The position numbers and the translations under genes were made by a program. Below are positions 15,595-24,028 of a stretch of 64,000 nucleotides of DNA, piece by piece (the first letter of the stretch is position 1; each line of letters starts with the position of its first letter). The notes below the pieces were generated by a model. That model made no database searches. It saw only the letters and a list, made by a program, of their open reading frames with translations, and was not told the origin of the DNA. The DNA comes from CAZNKU01 sp045545235 (GTDB lineage Bacteria; Bacillota; Clostridia; Monoglobales; Firm-18): contig JAZQAN010000056.1 in NCBI GenBank assembly GCA_045545235.1, forward strand, positions 1 to 64,000, given 5' to 3'.

Positions 15595-17316
15595 TTATAG
15601 ACCTGTATTATAAATCATCTTGCATACTTCCGCTCTTTTAGCACCGTTTTTAGGATTAAAGAATCCTTTGTCATCACCTGAAAGTATGTTGTTATTGCTC
15701 AAAGTACGTACACTATTTTGTGCAAAATCAGAAATTTCGCTGTAATCCTTATATGAAGAATATGTTTCATATTCCTCTGTAATCATATTAAGACGAACAA
15801 GTACCCTGCATAGCATAACTGCCATTTCTTCTCTTGTAACAAAGTTTCCGGGTTTGAATGTGCCATCAGGATATCCTGTTATAATGCCATTTGAGTACAT
15901 AACTGCAATATACTCATATGACCATCTGTCTTTACTTACATCGCTAAAATCACAGCTTACATTATCTTTGTTTAAATCAAATGCAAGTGAAAGAATTTTA
16001 GCAAACTCTTCTCTTGTAATGTTATCAGCAGGTGCAAATACTCCGTCAGCCTTACCGTTTACAATGCCCCTTGTTGCAAGAGCTTCAATTGCTTCTTTTG
16101 CCCATGCATAACCTTCTATATCACTAAAGGTTACAGTTTCTAAAGGCTTGATTTCTGCCGGTGGTTCTGGCTTTTCGTATCCAGTTTCTTCAACAGGCAC
16201 TCTTCCGCCCGCAGCAGAGCCGCCACCTCCACCTCCGCCGGATGTTCCACCTGTAGAAGGTTTCTGAACAGGCTCTTCCTTGCATATTTCTGCACGGATA
16301 GCATCATACATATCTGCAAAGTCATTCTTGTTTCCCGGAATGTCCTTTATAACCATTTCAAGAATTATCTGATATGCATCATAGGTGGTAATACTTTCAA
16401 GCTTTTCAAGCTTGTACCAGTCATTATAATTCTTCAAAAATTCATAAGTCTTTTCGGGTTCATCTTTGTTTTCCAACACTATTGCTTCAGTAATTGCCAT
16501 AAAGAACTTTTCTTTCAGCAAAACAAAGTTATCTACGGCATTTTCTTCAGCAAATGCAATTTCATTAACCTTTGCCTTTGCATCTGTATTCATATTCTTA
16601 TATACAGGATACAATGAATCTTCACCGTCAAAACCTGTTTCAAACTGCATAACTGCACTGTAATCTGCATATTCCATAATTACTGTACGGTCAGCTGTTT
16701 TATCTTCATTAAACAGATAAGCTCTTATAACAGCCTCGTTATAGGCTGAAACAATATTTTCAAGTGTTAATGGAGAAACATTTTTAACTTTAATCAGATA
16801 CTTGGCAACATCAAGCTCTTTTCCATTGAAATACTTAAAATCAAAGCCAAAAATCTTACTGTAAATTTCTATGTAACCCTTCATTGTTTCAGCATCCGAT
16901 GTGCCGTTAAACTGTGAAATGATGTTACGCTTACTTGCCTCTGTATATAACGGAACATCGTATGAATCACCCTTATTATCAGAACTGCGTACCTGAATTG
17001 TGTAAATCAAAGAACCGTCAGTTTCTGTAAGCAATTCATCACCTGCAGTATTAATTTTAACATCATAGCTGTAACTACCAGCATTTTTAACCTTAAACTG
17101 CTTTAGTGCTTTAACATCACCATTTTTATTTTTAATTATTACAGAAACATTCTTTCCACCTTCACATTCACCATTAATAGTAATTGTAAAAAATGTTTCC
17201 GAAGAAGTATAAGTTACAGAATTGATACTTATATTTTTCTGATTGGCAGTAATAATTGTTGAAAACGCAGTTAACAACATACACAACACAATAATTGACG
17301 ATATTATTTTTTTCAT
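15595..17316 (-). CDS. Exported protein with C-terminal SLH domains
   Basis: 573 residues: signal peptide (IISSIIVLCMLLTAFSTIITA), an Ig/fibronectin-like beta domain (about 25-125), an alpha-helical middle (about 130-350), a Gly/Ser linker with seven Gly in a row (about 366-376) and three SLH repeats (about 395-573). The best repeats read FSDIEGYAWAKEAIEALA followed by GVFAPADNITREEFAKIL, and FSDVSKDRWSYEYIAVMYSNG followed by GTFKPGNFVTREEMAVML. SLH repeats fix proteins non-covalently to the Gram-positive wall. The ATG overlaps the stop of the upstream lyase gene by one base (TAATG), with AAGGAGGTG before it, so translation is probably coupled. Confidence 0.85.
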   Translation of the reverse strand: MKKIISSIIVLCMLLTAFSTIITANQKNISINSVTYTSSETFFTITINGECEGGKNVSVIIKNKNGDVKALKQFKVKNAGSYSYDVKINTAGDELLTETDGSLIYTIQVRSSDNKGDSYDVPLYTEASKRNIISQFNGTSDAETMKGYIEIYSKIFGFDFKYFNGKELDVAKYLIKVKNVSPLTLENIVSAYNEAVIRAYLFNEDKTADRTVIMEYADYSAVMQFETGFDGEDSLYPVYKNMNTDAKAKVNEIAFAEENAVDNFVLLKEKFFMAITEAIVLENKDEPEKTYEFLKNYNDWYKLEKLESITTYDAYQIILEMVIKDIPGNKNDFADMYDAIRAEICKEEPVQKPSTGGTSGGGGGGGSAAGGRVPVEETGYEKPEPPAEIKPLETVTFSDIEGYAWAKEAIEALATRGIVNGKADGVFAPADNITREEFAKILSLAFDLNKDNVSCDFSDVSKDRWSYEYIAVMYSNGIITGYPDGTFKPGNFVTREEMAVMLCRVLVRLNMITEEYETYSSYKDYSEISDFAQNSVRTLSNNNILSGDDKGFFNPKNGAKRAEVCKMIYNTGL

Positions 17317-20300
17317 TACTGCACCTCCTTGTAAACTTTAATTTCACTTAATGAGTTATAGCTGTTCTTTGTGTTACCGTGGCAGACAATTTTAACATAC
17401 TTGCATTTTGTTTTGTCTGTAACCGTATAGTATTCAAAACCGTTTGTAACACCGTCTGATTTACCTTCAAACACTTCAATCCAGCCCTTTCCGTCATCGG
17501 AAATATACAACTCAAAAATTTCTTGTCTTTCACTGCCCTTTTGCCAACATAGAGCAATCTTTGAAATGACTACAGGTTCTTTAAGCATTGCTGTAAAGCT
17601 TCCTTCATCAAGTGTACAACTGTACGAACCCAGATTACCATCAAGTGAATTGATTGCCGGAGCTGTTGTTGTTCCCTCTGTATATGCAGTTGCTATCTGT
17701 GCCACATCAGGTTCATCATAAACAAAAATCTTTGCTCTGTCGCGGTCGCGGTTATTGTATTCCACATTGGCAATTGAAGCTACACTATTATAGCTTATAG
17801 TTGCCACAAACGAAGATTCTATCAGGTTTTCAGGTGCATAAAGTATACCGTTAATTTTCACAACTCCATCCATACCTTCAATAAAATCAGCTTCTGTTTT
17901 ATGAATAACATCAAATTTATCAAGTGCTTCTACAACAGGAACATAAAGTGTGCCATCAACATACAACCATGGATTTTCAAATGTTTCATACACACCGTCT
18001 ATACAAACGTCAACACCCTTATCAGTTTCCTTCGTAAGTGCAAAGACAGTATAATCAGGTGCTACAAGACCTGAAGCCATAGTATGTTTCAAAGTAAATT
18101 TGCCACCTTTTGAAGTAAATGACAACGAGTCACGCTTTTTATACACAATTTCTTCTGCAACCTTATTTCCATTTGCATCGTATACAGACCATTTGCCTTC
18201 TGCAAGACCTGTTACAACAATAAATCTTTCAGCATCACTGCTACCCGGATTAATTGTAAAGTTTTTACCCTTTGTAAGTCCGTCTTTTCTGAAATATGCT
18301 ATATGATTGTTTATTTCCACACCAACATATTCATTTGTATTTTCCACAAGCTTTGCTTCAAGAGGTACTATTGTTTCAACATCTTCCTCTACCTGAAGTA
18401 CATTTAAAAAATACGTCTGTTTTTCTGCGTGAGTGTTGGAAACTTCAATTCTCCAGTTACCTACTTCAGCAGTATCGGTTTTTGGTTTCATTTCATACAA
18501 ATGTCCTTTTACAAGGTATTTGGATACACCGTCATAATTCTGCCCTATTTTTTCTATTGAATAATTTTTTTCAGGAAGCAGAGTATGGTTTACAAGCCTT
18601 CCGTTGTAATCATCCTCTTTTCTTACTATAGTTGTTTTATTCCCTTCAACAACAGGTTCTTCTTCACTGTGCATAAGCCATGTTTTTCTGAAAAGCGGTG
18701 AAGAGGATTTCACAGAGTCAAAAACTATCAAAGCTGCAGGATAGGTTTCGTCCTTAAAATTAAAGAACATAAATGAACGTTGCATTTTCTCAACCTTATC
18801 AGAATATGCGTAGCTTATATCACTCTTCATATAACTATATTTAGGCTCAACAGGATCAGGTCCCCAGTTATATGACAAAACCTCTGCAGTTTTTGCAGCA
18901 TCTGTATCATAGTCATCAACATTCATAATTGTATATTCGTTATATGACATTTTCTGTCCGCCATCTATGGTTTTAAGTTTGGTCATATTTTCGCCGATAA
19001 TTTTCTCATTAGGGTCATACACAAGCAATGAATTATGCGCAATAGTCTGTCTTGCATAACCATAGTGCTGTTCATTACCAAACCCCGTAGACGTAACAGT
19101 AGCACCTTTGGAATTTGTATAGGTTGTACCTTCGTATATACCGGTATCCATAGCAAGCAAGCCCTTATAATAAAGTGCAAAATGTCCTATATCCTTATGC
19201 TCATGACCTTTTATAAAATGAGTCCTTGTATTCATCATACAAACTACTGCGTTTGATTTATAACCTTCTTCCCAGCTTGTTCGTGCAAGAAGATAACCTG
19301 AATCATCACCTGTGTATGTTGTAAGCGGAAAGTCCTGTACACTTCTGTTACACGGAACAGTTACATCGTTTATTATAAGCCACATTACAGGAGTCAAATG
19401 CCCCGGTGTGTTTGTAGTTTTAACATCTGTACGCTTTCCTCGCCAGTATTCCGTTTTATAATACGGATTTTTCGTAAGGTTACCAAGAAGAAAATATGCC
19501 ATTGACGAGTCAGTTGCAACATATCCGTTACGGTAATACTGAGGGTCATCACCCTCACGCATTTTTTCACCGTCAGGCTGACGAAGGTACATATAACCTA
19601 TTGAAGAATAACCTTTTTCAAAATATGCGTTATCATACCCCATACCCTTGAATATATAGTTATTCAAAATTTCATAATAGTGTCTGTACATACCGTAGTC
19701 TGTACCTTCCGCATACATATAAAAAGTATTGAATCTGCTTATACCCGGAATAATATACTGTTGTATTCTCCCTGCAAGAATGTTGTAATAATCCGGAATT
19801 TCGTCATATGTAGCAACGGCAACCGCCATCAAAGCACCAAGTGATTGAAATTCAAGGTTGTGCCCTACAATTTCAGAAATAGTTCCATCTTTTATACCAT
19901 AGTTAATGGGAGGATAGCCCGGTTCTGAAAATCTGGTATTCAAAAGCATATACCATATTAAAAATTCTTTATCTTCATCTGTCAAAAGGTCATAGCACCA
20001 GTCATAGCAAAGTGCAGTTGACCATATAGCCTGCATCATTGTACGTCCTGTTGAGGATGCACTTGTTTCGTCTATCATCATGCTTTCAATAAAGTTTTTG
20101 GCTACAGATATTGCTTCATAACCGTATTTTTCATCTCCTGTAAGCTGATACAAAAAAGCACAAGATTCTATTTTAAGAGCTATATTTGTGTTAAGAGTAT
20201 TAAGCTGCCCATACTTAATTTCAGGCAACTTGCCATCTGTTTTGTATTTTGCATCTTCAAGCATATCTTTATATGCAACTATATTCTGTTCATGTTCAAG

Positions 20301-20984
20301 ACTTTTTTTAATTCTCTCTATATCCGATTTCCTGAACAAAAGTCTTGGATGTTCAGCCGGTGGAAGATATGTAGGCAATGTATAATGCAAATTGGTAATA
20401 TTGCCGTTTTCATCTCTTTCGTACAATTTATCCGGCGGAATTATTGGAGGTTTTCCGCCTTCAGGAACAAATTTGTAGTCATCCGTAATATAAATGGCAT
20501 CGTACTGTACACTTTTGGTAGAATATCTTATTTCCAAAGTGTGGTCTCCTGCCAGAAGCCAGTATTTATCAGCAAGTACCCATGTCCACTCATTGGGGTT
20601 TTCCCTTGCAGGCGTTTCCTTCTTTTTATTTCTGTACACTCCGTCATCAAAACTTACATACATATGGTCGTGGTCAGGTGTGCGTATTCTTAGCCATACA
20701 AAATAAGAATCATCATCAGGAACACTGATATCATATGTAAGATGTTCATAGTCACGTTTTGGGGCATTCATCTGACTTGAGCCCACGGTAGTTGAAACAT
20801 ATTTGCCGCCACTTGCAGTTTTGTCTTTATAAACCGTCATAGGCTGACGCATTGTATTATAATCTTCCATTTCAATGAAAGTATTACCCTCAATATTTAC
20901 CCTCTTACCGTCTGCCGAAACCGTAATGCTCATAAGCATCAGCATAGCAAGAAGCAAAAACATCATACTGTATATTTTTTTCAA
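17316..20984 (-). CDS. Secreted heparinase II/III-type polysaccharide lyase with carbohydrate-binding domains
   Basis: 1222 residues. A signal peptide is followed by a CBM6/35-like domain (about 25-165, IEMEDYNTMRQPMTVY and SVQYDAIYITDDYKF). Then comes an alpha/alpha-toroid typical of heparinase II/III or DUF4962 proteins (about 200-510, HPRLLFRKSDIERI). The heparinase II/III beta domain (about 540-900) carries the histidine cluster HFIKGHEHKDIGHF (near 591) and ARQTIAHNSLLVYD (near 651). A small stalk-like domain (about 990-1060) and a C-terminal F5/8C-type discoidin domain (about 1080-1222) follow. Relatives cleave uronic-acid polysaccharides such as heparin/heparan sulfate or alginate by beta-elimination. 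The exact substrate cannot be told. The start is TTG at 20984, six bases after AAGGAGGG. The gene is fifth in the operon. Confidence 0.85.
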   Translation of the reverse strand: MKKIYSMMFLLLAMLMLMSITVSADGKRVNIEGNTFIEMEDYNTMRQPMTVYKDKTASGGKYVSTTVGSSQMNAPKRDYEHLTYDISVPDDDSYFVWLRIRTPDHDHMYVSFDDGVYRNKKKETPARENPNEWTWVLADKYWLLAGDHTLEIRYSTKSVQYDAIYITDDYKFVPEGGKPPIIPPDKLYERDENGNITNLHYTLPTYLPPAEHPRLLFRKSDIERIKKSLEHEQNIVAYKDMLEDAKYKTDGKLPEIKYGQLNTLNTNIALKIESCAFLYQLTGDEKYGYEAISVAKNFIESMMIDETSASSTGRTMMQAIWSTALCYDWCYDLLTDEDKEFLIWYMLLNTRFSEPGYPPINYGIKDGTISEIVGHNLEFQSLGALMAVAVATYDEIPDYYNILAGRIQQYIIPGISRFNTFYMYAEGTDYGMYRHYYEILNNYIFKGMGYDNAYFEKGYSSIGYMYLRQPDGEKMREGDDPQYYRNGYVATDSSMAYFLLGNLTKNPYYKTEYWRGKRTDVKTTNTPGHLTPVMWLIINDVTVPCNRSVQDFPLTTYTGDDSGYLLARTSWEEGYKSNAVVCMMNTRTHFIKGHEHKDIGHFALYYKGLLAMDTGIYEGTTYTNSKGATVTSTGFGNEQHYGYARQTIAHNSLLVYDPNEKIIGENMTKLKTIDGGQKMSYNEYTIMNVDDYDTDAAKTAEVLSYNWGPDPVEPKYSYMKSDISYAYSDKVEKMQRSFMFFNFKDETYPAALIVFDSVKSSSPLFRKTWLMHSEEEPVVEGNKTTIVRKEDDYNGRLVNHTLLPEKNYSIEKIGQNYDGVSKYLVKGHLYEMKPKTDTAEVGNWRIEVSNTHAEKQTYFLNVLQVEEDVETIVPLEAKLVENTNEYVGVEINNHIAYFRKDGLTKGKNFTINPGSSDAERFIVVTGLAEGKWSVYDANGNKVAEEIVYKKRDSLSFTSKGGKFTLKHTMASGLVAPDYTVFALTKETDKGVDVCIDGVYETFENPWLYVDGTLYVPVVEALDKFDVIHKTEADFIEGMDGVVKINGILYAPENLIESSFVATISYNSVASIANVEYNNRDRDRAKIFVYDEPDVAQIATAYTEGTTTAPAINSLDGNLGSYSCTLDEGSFTAMLKEPVVISKIALCWQKGSERQEIFELYISDDGKGWIEVFEGKSDGVTNGFEYYTVTDKTKCKYVKIVCHGNTKNSYNSLSEIKVYKEVQ

Positions 20985-21069
20985 GCAAATCCCTCCTTAA
21001 TAATCCGACCCACGATTTTCAAAGTTGAAATTACTATATTTTAAGCAGGTTCGGTTTACTATATTTCGG

Positions 21070-23097
21070 CTAGTCTTCAAGAGGTTTAATAATAATTACA
21101 ATTTTTTGTCCTTCAAGACCATATGGCAACAAGGGAATTGATATATGTGCACTGTCATCAGGCTGCACAACAAAGTCCTTGCAGAAGCTTCGTGAATTTT
21201 TCATATTTTCATTTATTGCAGAATCACTGCTTCTGTATGCAATTGCAATGTCCTTGCTGTTAAGGTCTTCATCGTTATGTGTAAAACATGTATTAACCCA
21301 GCCTTCACCAAGTGTTTCAACGAATTTTTCCATTCTTGAATCGCTTGATATTGTTGTGAATATATAAACCCTCGAAGATGTGCTTATATCAAACTCAACA
21401 TTTGAAAGCTTACTTGCATTAAAAGGTGTAAGTATAGCTCTGCCTCCCACAAGTTCTTCGGGCACTACTGCAAGTCCGTACACTCTTCTTGTACTTGAGT
21501 CATCCAAAAATGTTGATGTACTGTACAGCACATTACCTGTTCCGTATATAGCTGCTGAAGAATTTGTATTACCGTTATTATACGCTTTATACTTACCTGT
21601 TGTAGCATCAGGGTCAACAAATTCAGGTTTATAAACGCTTACTGTATCAGTATCTGTAACTACATCGGAATCTGTATATTTAACATTTGTAACATATTCT
21701 GTATCAACATATTTTACAAAAATCTTTGGCTGAATACTGTCGGCAGGAAGAGTTATTGTACATGTTTCACCGGGTTTTACATAAAAATCTTTATAAAAAA
21801 CATTGTTACCTGTTGAAAACTGCAATGAGTTACTTGATGTGCTTTGTCTGAATTCATAATACATACATTTTTCCATTTTTGAATCCTTCTGGAATCTGCT
21901 TACTGCAGGTGTCCAGGATGAATCCAGAGCTTTTGCTGCATGGTTCATATATATTCTTGCGCTTCTGTCTATTGTGAAAGTATAACTGTCAACATAATCT
22001 GTATTCTTTACGCCCGATACAAAGGGAGGTGCAAAATACTGTGAACCCAAAAGTTCAGGTGAAATATCAAAGAAAAACATTTTCATACTTGTTGGAGGAT
22101 ATGCGTAAGAAATGTTTTCAAGCGAGGTTACTCCTTCGGCATATTTTGAAATATTATCTACTGTGCCATCTGCCGACTTACCTACAATTTCCTTATGCGG
22201 TCCGGGAAGAGCATCTGTCCATATCGGATTTTGCACATCATACTGAATTTTAAGCTGTTCGTCTGTGTAATAAACTACTTCATCAGTAGCCATATTTGCA
22301 GTGTATGTTCGAAAAGCCACATCAGTTATCTGCGGAATTTCCTGTGTAACGGTTACTGTATAAACCTCATCACCAACAGTTATGGATACAATACCCTCTT
22401 CACTTACACCCAAAACCTCTGTGTTGGAATTGATAAGTGAATGTGAAGGCTTACTTAAAGGAAATGCACCTTTAACATCTACTTTAACCTTTGATGCAAT
22501 ATCTTCGTTTAAAACAACAACATCAGGCCATTCTACAAAGCCGGCATTTACCGTAACATTGCCTGTTTTTGTTTCAGGGTCAATTACCGCAAGCTCACCG
22601 CCTATTATTACGGCTTCAAGACCGTTTTGTGCGTTCAGTACATTACCATAGTTAAGAAGAGGTCTTGCGTTATCAAAATCATCCCATATAAAAACTTCTA
22701 TATCATCAAATTTGTTAGCACCTGTATCCAAAGATGCCGATACCTTTTTTGGAGAATCCATCAAAGAACTGATAACAACAGGTGTCTTTGAAACGCTGTA
22801 ATCCACAAGGCAGTCATCCTTATAACCTGCAATTATCATCATAACCTTTACCTGAGATTCGAATGCACTACCCGGTTTTACCATACAGGATGCAGAAACT
22901 CTTGTGGCTTCAGTTATGCTCTCAACTTTTTTTACATCTTCCACACCCTCTGTAACCGTTACATTTTCATAGGTTACATCAAAAAGTGTAGCACTTACAG
23001 CACCGTCACCAATATACGGTGCGTATTCATATGCATATACTCCTGATATATTAAAAACCATAAGCATACACAAAACAAGTACAAATATTTTTTTCAC
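21070..23097 (-). CDS. Exported protein of unknown function with an N-terminal FIWD..P module
   Basis: 675 residues beginning with a signal peptide (IFVLVLCMLMVFNISGVYA). Residues about 25-150 match a module found in several other exported proteins here: a GYKDDCLVDYSVSKTPV strand pair, then FDDIEVFIWDDFDNARPLL. The rest contains two copies of a beta domain: SFTIDRSARIYMNHAAK at about 375-450 and FDISTSSRVYIFTTISSDSRMEK near 575-640. Both begin with a similar Ser-Arg-x-Tyr strand and continue to a FxKDFxVxPxxxxxIxxP motif (YKDFYVKPGETCTITLP, CKDFVVQPDDSAHISIP). No catalytic motif is seen. The start is GTG at 23097 after AAGGAGG. It is followed after 85 bases by the lyase gene and may help bind the same glycan. 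Confidence 0.75.
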   Translation of the reverse strand: MKKIFVLVLCMLMVFNISGVYAYEYAPYIGDGAVSATLFDVTYENVTVTEGVEDVKKVESITEATRVSASCMVKPGSAFESQVKVMMIIAGYKDDCLVDYSVSKTPVVISSLMDSPKKVSASLDTGANKFDDIEVFIWDDFDNARPLLNYGNVLNAQNGLEAVIIGGELAVIDPETKTGNVTVNAGFVEWPDVVVLNEDIASKVKVDVKGAFPLSKPSHSLINSNTEVLGVSEEGIVSITVGDEVYTVTVTQEIPQITDVAFRTYTANMATDEVVYYTDEQLKIQYDVQNPIWTDALPGPHKEIVGKSADGTVDNISKYAEGVTSLENISYAYPPTSMKMFFFDISPELLGSQYFAPPFVSGVKNTDYVDSYTFTIDRSARIYMNHAAKALDSSWTPAVSRFQKDSKMEKCMYYEFRQSTSSNSLQFSTGNNVFYKDFYVKPGETCTITLPADSIQPKIFVKYVDTEYVTNVKYTDSDVVTDTDTVSVYKPEFVDPDATTGKYKAYNNGNTNSSAAIYGTGNVLYSTSTFLDDSSTRRVYGLAVVPEELVGGRAILTPFNASKLSNVEFDISTSSRVYIFTTISSDSRMEKFVETLGEGWVNTCFTHNDEDLNSKDIAIAYRSSDSAINENMKNSRSFCKDFVVQPDDSAHISIPLLPYGLEGQKIVIIIKPLED

Positions 23098-23131
23098 AAA
23101 TATTCCTCCTTAGTACTTTAATCTGATAATT

Positions 23132-24013
23132 TTATCTGTTAATTTTGCGGTTTTTTATTTCCCAAAAATATTTTTCAGTTGTTCCTGCCGAAAGGGGTTC
23201 AATATAATGCCGAACTTTTGTTATATCTGTACCCTCGGGGTATGAATTGTAAAAACCTCCGCAAAGACCGCAGTGGTCACTTCCACCTGATATATACAGA
23301 TTTTTTTCTAATGCAATTTTATGTGCCCGCTCTTGTTCGGCTTTGCCAAGGTCAGGATGAAACACCTCTATACCTTCTATTCCGCATTCCATAAAAAAGT
23401 CAATATCATCAAGCTTGCCGCGAGGATGAGCAACCAAAGCTATACCTCCTGCAGCTTTTATTAATTTCACAATTTCTTTTAGTGGCTTAAAATCAATTTT
23501 GGGCGGATACTTATCTCTTTTAAACTCAAAATTTTGTGTAAACCACGCTCTGTATTCCCCTTCTTTTACAAGTCCGCGCTTTAGCAGTGACCTGAAAACG
23601 TGATTGTTATAAAAATTTTGAACCCCGGGGTTATCCTCCAAAACATCTTCCCATGTAATACCTTTTATATTACCTAAGGCAACTGCTTCATTAAAGCATT
23701 GCATAGTGTTATCCGTCTGCCTTTTTCCCATATCAGCAAGATATTGCTTCATAGGTGGATATTCCGGGTCAAAATCAAACCCCACTATGTGGTAGTCATC
23801 AGGATCCGTAACGCAAAATTCCACACCGAAAATATATTCCAGCCCTTCCTTTTCACAAGCTTCTTTAAGTTCTGTAAAACCTGTTGCAGAGTCGTGGTCG
23901 GTGACAGCAACTGCCTTATATCCCTCTTCCTTTGCAACCCTGACAATTTCCGCCGGCGTATAAGGTCCATCAGAATGTGTTGAATGTGTATGTAAATTTG
24001 CATACATTTCCAT
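23132..24013 (-). CDS. PHP-domain metal-dependent phosphoesterase
   Basis: 293 residues. PHP motifs are intact: NLHTHSTHSDG (about 6-16), AVTDHDSATG (about 37-46), an FGVEFCV strand with a metal-binding Glu, LVAHPRG (about 195-201), and the final GSDHCG (about 257-262). These residues hold two or three metals. Relatives include YciV/RNase AM-like and 3',5'-nucleotide phosphatases. The protein has no signal peptide and so is cytoplasmic. Its position between GH2 and secreted-protein genes of a glycan operon suggests a sugar- or nucleotide-phosphate substrate, but this is a guess. GGGAGG lies six bases before the ATG. It is separated from GH2 by 15 bases. Confidence 0.87.
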   Translation of the reverse strand: MEMYANLHTHSTHSDGPYTPAEIVRVAKEEGYKAVAVTDHDSATGFTELKEACEKEGLEYIFGVEFCVTDPDDYHIVGFDFDPEYPPMKQYLADMGKRQTDNTMQCFNEAVALGNIKGITWEDVLEDNPGVQNFYNNHVFRSLLKRGLVKEGEYRAWFTQNFEFKRDKYPPKIDFKPLKEIVKLIKAAGGIALVAHPRGKLDDIDFFMECGIEGIEVFHPDLGKAEQERAHKIALEKNLYISGGSDHCGLCGGFYNSYPEGTDITKVRHYIEPLSAGTTEKYFWEIKNRKINR

Positions 24014-24028
24014 ATACTACCTCCCAAA